Source of the DNA: an uncultured Clostridia bacterium
GTDB taxonomy: Bacteria > Bacillota > Clostridia > Christensenellales > Aristaeellaceae
Reading direction: 5' to 3'
Length of the DNA: 5,020 bases
Assembly: GCA_934615145.1 (NCBI GenBank)
Contig: CAKTTM010000147.1
Span: forward strand, 1 to 5,020
Positions 1 to 5,020 of the stretch are shown one piece after another. The notes under the pieces are model-generated. The model did not search any database. It saw only the letters and a list, made by a program, of their open reading frames with translations, and was not told where the DNA came from. Made by a program: the position numbers and the translations under genes. Positions within the stretch are counted from its first letter, which is position 1, and each line of letters begins with the position of its first letter.

Positions 1-2
1 CT

Positions 3-794
3 GAGACCGAGCGCATCGACTATGAGGCGCTGGCCCGCAAGGCCGAGGAGGTCAAGCCCAAGCTGATCTTGGCGGGCGCCTCCGCCTACAGCCGCAGCAT
101 CGACTTCAAGCGCTTCCGCCAGATCGCAGACTCCGTGGGCGCCTACCTGATGGTGGACATGGCCCACATTGCCGGCCTGGTGGCAGCCGGCCTGCACCAG
201 AGCCCCGTCCCCTACGCCGATGTGGTCACCTCCACCACGCACAAGACGCTGCGCGGCCCGCGCGGCGGCCTGATCTTAAGCAAAGAGCCGCTGGCCAAGG
301 CCATCGACAAGGCCATCTTCCCCGGCATACAGGGCGGCCCGCTGATGCATGTGATCGCCGCCAAGGCCATCAGCTTCAAGGAGGCGCTGGCGCCTGAGTT
401 CAAGGCCTATCAGCAGCAGATCGTCCACAACGCCAAGGCGCTGGAGGATGGCCTGCGCTCAAACGGCGTGCGCATGGTCTCAGACGGCACGGACAACCAC
501 CTGCTGCTGCTGGACTTTGCGGACCTTGAGATGACCGGCCTGCTGATGGAAGACCTGCTGGGCCAGGCCAACATCACCGTCAACAAGAACATGGTGCCCC
601 GCGACAAGCGCAAGCCCACCCAGACCAGCGGCATCCGCATCGGCAGCCCCGCGGTCACCACCCGCGGCCTGAAGGAAGCGGACATGAAGCTGATCGCCGG
701 CTGGCTGGCCCGCATCCTGAACGAAGGCGAAGCCGCCATCCCGGAGGTCAAGGCACAGGTCAAGCAGCTGACCGACGCGCACCCGCTGTACTGA
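3..794 (+). CDS. glyA: Serine hydroxymethyltransferase, 3' part (5' end outside window)
   Basis: The enzyme interconverts serine and glycine in the cytosol, moving the one-carbon unit to and from tetrahydrofolate with PLP as cofactor; it supplies glycine and 5,10-methylene-THF. The reading frame is open from base 3 (reads [16 protein letters not shown]...), so 263 residues are visible; the family is usually about 410-420 residues, so roughly the first 150 are missing. The match is unambiguous: AGASAYSR, then VDMAH with the Asp that pairs with the PLP ring nitrogen (codon 156-158), then [13 protein letters not shown] with the Schiff-base Lys at 243-245, [11 protein letters not shown], and [14 protein letters not shown] with the substrate-carboxylate Arg at 636-638. 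All visible key residues are intact. The gene ends in tandem stops TGA TAG and is followed after a few bases by a strong hairpin. Its promoter and any upstream control element lie outside the window. Confidence 0.98.
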   Translation, partial: ETERIDYEALARKAEEVKPKLILAGASAYSRSIDFKRFRQIADSVGAYLMVDMAHIAGLVAAGLHQSPVPYADVVTSTTHKTLRGPRGGLILSKEPLAKAIDKAIFPGIQGGPLMHVIAAKAISFKEALAPEFKAYQQQIVHNAKALEDGLRSNGVRMVSDGTDNHLLLLDFADLEMTGLLMEDLLGQANITVNKNMVPRDKRKPTQTSGIRIGSPAVTTRGLKEADMKLIAGWLARILNEGEAAIPEVKAQVKQLTDAHPLY

Positions 795-800
795 TAGACA

Positions 801-849
801 ATGAAACAGGCCCGGGCAGAGGGATCACCCACTGCCCGGGCCTTTTCAT
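801..849. terminator. Bidirectional hairpin terminator between convergent genes
   Basis: A near-perfect palindrome lies six bases after the glyA stop and eight bases after the stop of the convergent deacetylase gene. The core stem is 12 bp (AGGCCCGGGCAG at 808-819 pairing with 832-843). Inside it, after an A-A mismatch (820/831), GGG 821-823 pairs with CCC 828-830 around the loop ATCA. Outside it, ATGAAA 801-806 pairs with TTTCAT 844-849, leaving C807 bulged. On the + strand the core is followed by TTTT (843-846), as in an intrinsic terminator. On the - strand the stem is followed by TGTTTCAT, a weaker and interrupted T tract. The position between two gene ends suggests it stops transcription from both sides; efficiency in the - direction is inferred. 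Confidence 0.9.
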
Positions 850-857
850 ATTCACCT

Positions 858-2042
858 TTATCGCTCGGCGAGCTGTTCCCCCACATGCTCCAGGAAGTCG
901 TCCTTGAGCTTGTCCTCCCCCACTGTGCTGTGCACCAGCTGGAAGACGCGGTTGGTCAGGCGGCTGTCGTCAGCGGGCATGTTAAAGCCCTGTTGGCTGA
1001 CATGCTTGGCAAAGGACTCTGCCGCCACCTCGATGCTGGAGCGGCCCTGGAAGCGATCTTGCGGCGCGGACCAGTCCATCTCGATGCGCCCCTTGGCGCC
1101 GCCCAGGTGCAGGTAGAGCTTTTTGACCTCCCAGAGTCCAAAGGCCTCGCTCTCACTGTGGCGTTCAGAGGCAAGGGCCGCCTGCTGAACCGCGCGCACC
1201 GCGCCCTCGCTGGTGGCCTTGTGGGCGCCGTGGCCATACTCGCCATTGGCGGCGTGGGTCAGCACCACATCGGGCTGCCACTGGCGCAAAAGCCCCACCA
1301 GGAAGCGGTCTATCCTGCCCTTGCCCCAGGCGCCGTTGGCCTCCTGCAGGGTCTTGGCCCGTATATCGCGGAAGGGGCCCAGCACCGGGTAGATGCCCTG
1401 CCCGCTGTGCCACAGGCCGTTTAACAGCTCCGTCCTGCGCCTGTCGGTGCAGGGCGCCATGTAGACATTGAGCAGCTTCTTGTCACGGACGCCGGCATAG
1501 TAGGGGATGGTGCCGCCAAACCACAGCAGCTCGTCATCGGGATGGGCCACGATCAGCATCATGTCCATCTTACCCTCAGGCATCTGCCAAAGCTGGATGT
1601 GCTCTGGCCGCTCGCCCTGGCCGTAGAGATAGATTTCGCCCGGCGCCGCTTTTTTGGTGGGCTCAGCGGGCGAGAGCCTGAACTGCCGCAGGCCCTCCAC
1701 CTTGAAATACTGGTGCGCGAAGGGATGCTCGGCCTGCGCCACCGTCTGCCACAGGCCGGCCGCGTCCTGCGCCTCTACCTTGTAGGGCACAGGCTGGCCC
1801 ACCAGCTCCAAATAGATGTGATGGCAGGCGCTGTCCTCTGGCAGGCTGACATCATAAAACTCCCTGCCCCGATCCTTGAGCAGGGAGGTCTTGGGTCTGC
1901 GGTCGGTGGCCTCTTTGACCACGGCGCCCCGGGCATTGGTGACAATAGTGCCCGCCGTGATGTCGGCCGCGGTATCGGCCAGGGCCAGGGGGCTTAAGCT
2001 CAGCAGGAGAAAGAGAATCAGAAGGCGGAGGGTCGAACGCAT
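858..2042 (-). CDS. Secreted PIG-L/LmbE-family zinc-dependent deacetylase
   Basis: PIG-L family enzymes remove acetyl groups from N-acetylglucosaminyl or similar amide substrates with a metal, normally zinc. From the ATG at 2042 the product is 394 residues. It begins with a Sec signal peptide: MRSTLR, a Leu-rich core (7-17), and a likely cleavage after ALA at residue 22; there is no lipobox Cys and no later membrane segment or LPXTG. Residues about 30-150 look like a beta-rich accessory domain (GLWQTV, FKVEGLRQFRLSP, IYLYGQG), possibly discoidin-like. The catalytic domain follows from about 158: AHPDDE at 166-171 (His167 and Asp170 as metal ligands, Asp169 as probable general base, by family knowledge) and GEYGHGAH at 267-274, whose His274 fits the third ligand. 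The frame stays open four codons further to a TTG at 2054, but the ATG gives the better signal peptide; neither start has a strong Shine-Dalgarno. It lies 45 bp after the SH3b gene on the same strand, likely cotranscribed. The true substrate cannot be read from sequence. Confidence 0.93.
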   Translation of the reverse strand: MRSTLRLLILFLLLSLSPLALADTAADITAGTIVTNARGAVVKEATDRRPKTSLLKDRGREFYDVSLPEDSACHHIYLELVGQPVPYKVEAQDAAGLWQTVAQAEHPFAHQYFKVEGLRQFRLSPAEPTKKAAPGEIYLYGQGERPEHIQLWQMPEGKMDMMLIVAHPDDELLWFGGTIPYYAGVRDKKLLNVYMAPCTDRRRTELLNGLWHSGQGIYPVLGPFRDIRAKTLQEANGAWGKGRIDRFLVGLLRQWQPDVVLTHAANGEYGHGAHKATSEGAVRAVQQAALASERHSESEAFGLWEVKKLYLHLGGAKGRIEMDWSAPQDRFQGRSSIEVAAESFAKHVSQQGFNMPADDSRLTNRVFQLVHSTVGEDKLKDDFLEHVGEQLAER

Positions 2043-2087
2043 GCAGGGACTCAACTTTCGCAGGGTATTTGGAGTACGGTGATTGGC

Positions 2088-3308
2088 TTACTTCAGGAAA
2101 CTGCTCATCATATAGCCGTTGACGGTGCCAAAGCGCACGCGCGACCACTGGGGGCCGGGCGAGAGCACGGTGACGACCGAGTTGTGCGGCACCTTCATGT
2201 TGACCACGCCTTGGCTTAAGCTAGGCAGATTGCGCAGGTTGACATAGCTGCCGCTGGGCTGCTTGACCACCTTGGTGGGGATCTCGGGCAGGCCCTTTAA
2301 GGTCAGGAACTTGGTCATGAAGTAGCCATTGGCCCCTGTGGAAGGAATATTGACCTGGCACCAGTCCAGGCCCTGCTGGCGGATGACCACCGCCGTGCCG
2401 CCCTTATAGGAGCCTATCACCTTGGCGGTGGTGGTGGGCTGCTGGCGCAGGTTGAGGGAGCCGGCGCTTGACTTGATCACCGCGTTGCCCTGGCTGCCGC
2501 CGGGCGGCTGCGGGGCCGCGCTGCTGCTCAGATAGCGGCTGTCGATATAGCCCATCAGGCCATCGACCGACACCTGCCAGAAGCCCTTGGGCCGGGTGTA
2601 GACGCTGACGGTCTTGCCCGGATTGTAGCTGGCCAGCACAGCGTAGTTGTAGCCCGGCCCCTGGCGCAGGTTGACCTTGCCGCCGGGGGAGACGATGCGC
2701 GCCGTGCCCTGCACGCCCTGGGCGGGCGGGGGAACGCTCAGGTCAAAGCTGATGTACTCGCTGCGGAAATAGCCCTTGAGGCCGCTTTCCATCTGCACAT
2801 AGTACCAGCCGGCCGATTCGCTTAAGACCGTCAGCCGGGTGCCATTGTAATAGATGCCCAGCACCCGGGCGGCGTAGCTTGGCTGCTCTCGCAAATTCAA
2901 GAACTGTGTGGCCACCGGGTTCTTGACCACGGCTGGCGTGCCCGAAGGGTACTGGGGATACTGCGGATAGCCCGGGTATACGGGCGGTGGCGTGACCAGG
3001 GGAGCCTCAGGCGCCGGGCCCAGGTAGGCCGAATCCATGTAGCCATAGACGCCGCTGCTTAACTGCAGCACGCTGTAGAAGCCGCCTCCGGCCTGGTAGG
3101 AGATCACCTGCACCATCTCGCCCCTGGGCGAGCTGCCGATTACCGCAAACTGGTAGCCCGGCCCTGAGCGCAGGTTGAGCGAGGAGGTGCCCACCACAAA
3201 GGCATACTGCGCGGGCAGACCGCCCGAGGCCGATGCCAGGCCTGGCAGCAGGGCCATCAGCAGCGCCGCCGCGATCAGCAGCAGGAGCCCTCTTTTGATT
3301 GCTTGCAT
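2088..3308 (-). CDS. Secreted protein with five bacterial SH3 (SH3b) domains
   Basis: The 406-residue product has a clear signal peptide: MQAIKRG, then a hydrophobic stretch 8-24, with a likely cleavage after ASA at 27. The rest is five SH3b domains at about 36-97, 127-187, 202-262, 276-337 and 346-406. Each opens with a [LV]NLR..P-type motif (44-51, 137-144, 212-219, 285-292, 356-363) and closes with a G-Y-[MFI] and [YF]-[LI] strand (for example GYMDSAYL, GYIDSRYL, GYMMSSFL). The central aromatic position is Trp in domains 2-5 and Phe in domain 1. Linkers are Pro-rich; the first (98-125) holds a tandem PQYPQYP. No peptidase, amidase or other catalytic domain is present, and there is no wall anchor. 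SH3b domains often bind peptidoglycan or target wall enzymes, so a non-catalytic envelope-binding or scaffold role is the best inference. The ATG is supported by a strong ribosome binding site. It sits 68 bp after hemW and 45 bp before the deacetylase gene. Confidence 0.93.
   Translation of the reverse strand: MQAIKRGLLLLIAAALLMALLPGLASASGGLPAQYAFVVGTSSLNLRSGPGYQFAVIGSSPRGEMVQVISYQAGGGFYSVLQLSSGVYGYMDSAYLGPAPEAPLVTPPPVYPGYPQYPQYPSGTPAVVKNPVATQFLNLREQPSYAARVLGIYYNGTRLTVLSESAGWYYVQMESGLKGYFRSEYISFDLSVPPPAQGVQGTARIVSPGGKVNLRQGPGYNYAVLASYNPGKTVSVYTRPKGFWQVSVDGLMGYIDSRYLSSSAAPQPPGGSQGNAVIKSSAGSLNLRQQPTTTAKVIGSYKGGTAVVIRQQGLDWCQVNIPSTGANGYFMTKFLTLKGLPEIPTKVVKQPSGSYVNLRNLPSLSQGVVNMKVPHNSVVTVLSPGPQWSRVRFGTVNGYMMSSFLK
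2091..3203 (-). repeat. Five tandem SH3b-coding units with Pro-rich linkers
   Basis: The units lie at about 3203-3018, 2930-2748, 2705-2523, 2483-2298 and 2273-2091. Each is about 60 codons, and the spacings shrink toward the 3' end: the first linker is about 29 codons and the last about 8. The repeats are diverged: apart from the NLR entry motif and the GY exit strand, few positions are shared, and I see no long near-identical DNA between units. This points to old duplications or domain accretion, not recent tandem expansion. Boundaries are judged by eye, good to a few residues. Confidence 0.8.
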
Positions 3309-3316
3309 ACAGCCTT

Positions 3317-3323
3317 CCTCCTT
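3317..3323 (-). promoter_or_regulatory. Strong ribosome binding site of the SH3b gene
   Basis: On the - strand AAGGAGG stands 8 bases before the ATG at 3308, a full match to the anti-Shine-Dalgarno core with near-ideal spacing. It fixes the start of the SH3b gene. It is much stronger than anything before hemW (coupled start) or the deacetylase gene, suggesting high or independent translation of the SH3b protein. Confidence 0.9.
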
Positions 3324-3376
3324 GTAGCTTTCTCACATAGAACGGGACAAAGCGGCGCTTTCTTGCACCATGATAG

Positions 3377-4507
3377 TCATTTGACAGGCATAAAGTCAAG
3401 CAGAATGCTGTTCATCACATCCATGCCCCGGCGCGTCAGGCGAAAGTGGCCCTGCGGCCCGTATTCGCTGAGACCCTGGGCCAGGGAGGCGCGCGCCTGC
3501 TGGCCGCAGGCCGCCTCAAAGCTCAGGCCGTGCATGGCTTCAAAGGCGGCGGGGTCGATGCCCTCGGTCATGCGCAGGCCCAGCATCAGGCTCTCGAAGA
3601 TGCGCTCATCCTGGTCAAGCTGCGTGCGCTCCGGCGGCTGATCGTTCAGATAATCCTCGATCAGCAGCGGGTTGGCCAGCCGGGTGTCACCGCCCTCCAG
3701 GCTGTGGGCGGCTGAACCAAAGCCCATATAGTCCGCCCGCTGCCAGGTGCCCAGGTTATGCCGGCAGGCAAAGCCAGGCTGGGCGAAATTGCTGATCTCA
3801 TACTGCTCAAAGCCGGCCTTAGCCAGCCTGTCCAGCGTCAGCTCATACATATCGCGTTCCAGCCCCTCATCGGGCAGCCGGAGACGGCAGGCATCGATAT
3901 CGGCTGCCAGCGGCGTGCCCTCCTCCACGATCAGGCCGTAGCAGGACAGGTGCTGCACATCCAGCGCCAGGGCTTTGTCCAGCGTCTGCAGCCAGATGTC
4001 AAGTGTCTGGCGGGGGATGCCCAGCATCAGGTCGACATTGATGTTGTGGATGCCGGCCGCCTTGGCGGCCTTGACTGCCGCCATTACCTGCGGCCAGCCA
4101 TGCTGGCGGCCCAGGATGCGCAGCTGACCGTCCTCACTGGCCTGCGCACCCAGCGACAGGCGATTGACGCCGCCCAAGACCAGGGCTGCCAGGAAGCGCT
4201 CTGTCAGCATGCCCGGATTGGCCTCGCAGCTGATCTCGCAGTCGGGGCTGAGCGTAAAGCTGTCCCGCAGGGCATTTAGGATGGCGCTGATCTGCGCCGG
4301 CATCAGCAGGCTGGGCGTGCCGCCGCCGATGTAGACGCTGTCGGCCTCCGGGTGGCCTGCCTCAGCGCCCCGGCGGATGATTTCCTGGCAGAGCTTGTCC
4401 ACATAGGGCTGGCGCAGGGCCATCTGCCCCTCGTAGGAGGGGAAGTCACAATAGGCGCATTTGCGCGCGCAGAAGGGCACATGGGCGTAGAGGCCCAGCG
4501 GCTTCAC
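3377..4507 (-). CDS. hemW: HemW, radical-SAM heme chaperone (HemN-like)
   Basis: HemW binds heme and delivers it to acceptor proteins; it was long annotated as oxygen-independent coproporphyrinogen III oxidase. From the GTG at 4507 it is 376 residues, usual for the family. The radical-SAM motif is CARKCAYC (Cys13, 17, 20), followed by DF; HemW has Phe where true HemN has a fourth Cys, which favours HemW. Further landmarks are GGGTPS (61-66), CEANPG (94-99), GVNRLSLGAQ, INVDLMLGIPRQT, EEGTPL, YEISNFA, and CRHNLGTWQRADYMGFG, the His-Asn block typical of HemW. The C-terminal HemN domain contains ESLMLGLRMTEGI and ends LLDFMPVK. The frame is open further upstream with GTG codons at 4543 and 4522, but 4507 gives the family-standard N-terminus (KPLGLYAHVPFC) and overlaps the esterase stop as GTGA, indicating translational coupling. 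In many Bacillota hemW sits with lepA and hrcA; here its neighbours are an esterase and an SH3b gene. Confidence 0.95.
   Translation of the reverse strand: MKPLGLYAHVPFCARKCAYCDFPSYEGQMALRQPYVDKLCQEIIRRGAEAGHPEADSVYIGGGTPSLLMPAQISAILNALRDSFTLSPDCEISCEANPGMLTERFLAALVLGGVNRLSLGAQASEDGQLRILGRQHGWPQVMAAVKAAKAAGIHNINVDLMLGIPRQTLDIWLQTLDKALALDVQHLSCYGLIVEEGTPLAADIDACRLRLPDEGLERDMYELTLDRLAKAGFEQYEISNFAQPGFACRHNLGTWQRADYMGFGSAAHSLEGGDTRLANPLLIEDYLNDQPPERTQLDQDERIFESLMLGLRMTEGIDPAAFEAMHGLSFEAACGQQARASLAQGLSEYGPQGHFRLTRRGMDVMNSILLDFMPVK
4504..4507 (-). promoter_or_regulatory. GTGA stop-start overlap coupling esterase and hemW
   Basis: On the - strand the bases GTGA hold the hemW start GTG (4507-4505) and the esterase stop TGA (4506-4504). 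Upstream there is no clear Shine-Dalgarno (GGCAGCGCGATCT precedes the GTG), so initiation probably depends on ribosomes finishing the esterase. This indicates that the two genes share one mRNA. Confidence 0.75.
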
Positions 4508-5019
4508 AGATCGCGCTGCCACAGATCGAAGAGATCCACCCACTTGGCCACGTCAGGCCGGATGGCCTCTGCCCGCGCCTGGTCATAGACCTGGTCATTG
4601 CTCAGCGATATGCCGTGGCCGCCCTTGGCAAAGATGTGCAGCGCGCAGGAGACATCGTGTACCTTGAGCGCCTGGGCAAAGAGCAGGGCATTCTCCACCG
4701 GCACGCCGGCATCCTCCCAGGTGTGGAAGATGAAGGTGGGCGGCACGGCCGGGTTGACCTGGCGCTCCAGCGACAGGGTCTCGCTAAAGCTGTAGCGGTC
4801 ATCGCCCAGCAGGTTTTCAAAGCTGCCCTCGTGGGCATGCTTGCCGCCGGTGATGACCGGATAGCCCAACACCAGGGCGTTGGGCTTGACATCCTGCATC
4901 TGGCGGCCGATGCGGGCCGAATAATGTGGCTTTGACCAGAAGACGCCGGCGCTGGCGGCCAGGTGACCACCGGCGGAGAAGCCCATCAGGTAGATGCGCT
5001 CCGGGTCGATGTGCCAGCT
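4504..5019 (-). CDS. Alpha/beta-hydrolase esterase, 3' part (5' end outside window)
   Basis: The frame is open to the window edge; 171 residues are visible, beginning SWHIDPERIYL before MGFSAGGHLAAS. Related proteins run about 250-300 residues, so the N-terminal third or more, including the oxyanion-hole region, is missing. The full catalytic triad is visible. The nucleophile Ser sits in GFSAGG (codon 4977-4975). The Asp is in HTWEDAGVPVENALLFAQAL (residue 92 counted from the Met of MGFS). The His is in FAKGGHGISLS (residue 124). The block YPVITGGKHAHEGSFENLLG and the pattern around Asp and His match the BD-FAE/AXE1-like acyl-carbohydrate esterases, often annotated as acetyl-xylan esterase, 'endo-1,4-beta-xylanase' or simply alpha/beta hydrolase. 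Substrate is not determinable here; acetylated or feruloylated sugar is plausible. No signal peptide can be judged because the start is missing. It overlaps hemW by four bases and is likely cotranscribed with it. Confidence 0.9.
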   Translation of the reverse strand, partial: SWHIDPERIYLMGFSAGGHLAASAGVFWSKPHYSARIGRQMQDVKPNALVLGYPVITGGKHAHEGSFENLLGDDRYSFSETLSLERQVNPAVPPTFIFHTWEDAGVPVENALLFAQALKVHDVSCALHIFAKGGHGISLSNDQVYDQARAEAIRPDVAKWVDLFDLWQRDL

Positions 5020-5020
5020 G

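Noticed and set aside
410..886. Open frame of 158 codons on the - strand opposite glyA
   Set aside because: It is antisense to a well-conserved glyA, has no family-like sequence, crosses the terminator, and is typical of stop-poor shadow frames in GC-rich DNA.
801..1424. Open frame of 207 codons on the + strand opposite the deacetylase gene
   Set aside because: Its first codons lie inside the terminator hairpin and the rest mirrors the PIG-L coding strand; no ribosome binding site or recognisable domain.
2043..2054. Upstream TTG start for the deacetylase gene
   Set aside because: It would add only SPC-type residues before the signal peptide and has no better ribosome binding site than the ATG at 2042; kept only as an alternative.
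3309..3376. Possible promoter or attenuator in the gap between hemW and the SH3b gene
   Set aside because: A short hairpin (AAAGC/GCTTT at 3349-3361) has only 5 bp and no T tract. TTGTCC and TATGTG resemble promoter boxes but are badly spaced. Nothing here beyond the ribosome binding site is supportable.
3758..4279. Open frame of 173 codons on the + strand opposite hemW
   Set aside because: It is antisense to the conserved radical-SAM domain; composition follows the complementary hemW codons and shows no protein motif.
3377..4507. Calling this gene hemN (coproporphyrinogen III dehydrogenase)
   Set aside because: The radical-SAM motif lacks the fourth Cys of HemN (Phe follows CxxxCxxCD), and the HNLGTW block and length fit HemW.
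1..5020. Mobile element, CRISPR, phage, defence island or RNA gene
   Set aside because: No transposase or integrase, direct-repeat array, terminal inverted repeats or tRNA/rRNA-like sequence is visible; coding style is uniform across the window.

Overview
The window is GC-rich, densely coded chromosomal DNA with five genes: one on the + strand at the left edge and four in a row on the - strand. Both edge genes are cut by the window. Gram-positive Bacillota, probably a GC-rich member of the Clostridia, fits best. The reasons are the sequence style of the serine hydroxymethyltransferase, a secreted protein built of five bacterial SH3 domains, a perfect AAGGAGG ribosome binding site, and an esterase type common in gut Clostridia. 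This is inferred from protein style only; no marker gene fixes the taxon.

Layout: the 3' part of glyA (serine hydroxymethyltransferase, +, 3-794) ends in tandem stops. A long hairpin (801-849) separates it from the convergent - strand genes and can act as terminator for both sides. In transcription order, the - strand carries the 3' part of an alpha/beta-hydrolase esterase (5019-4504), hemW (4507-3377, overlapping the esterase stop as GTGA), a secreted five-SH3b protein (3308-2088), and a secreted PIG-L-type zinc deacetylase (2042-858). The gaps are 68 and 45 bp. No stretch above 70 bp lacks a gene, and no convincing promoter is visible inside the - strand run, so the four genes could be one transcript.

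Functionally, glyA (one-carbon metabolism) and hemW (heme trafficking, radical-SAM family) are housekeeping genes. The SH3b and PIG-L products both carry Sec-type signal peptides without a lipobox. As neighbours on one strand they look like a small exported cell-envelope module: a possible wall-binding scaffold plus an amide deacetylase whose substrate is unknown. The esterase may act on acylated carbohydrate.

I see no RNA gene, CRISPR array, insertion sequence or phage gene. This is mostly an ordinary region. The items most worth a second look are the SH3b/PIG-L pair, the esterase-hemW coupling that sets the hemW start, the bidirectional hairpin, and a skew in TTA codon context (all seven TTA codons are followed by A).
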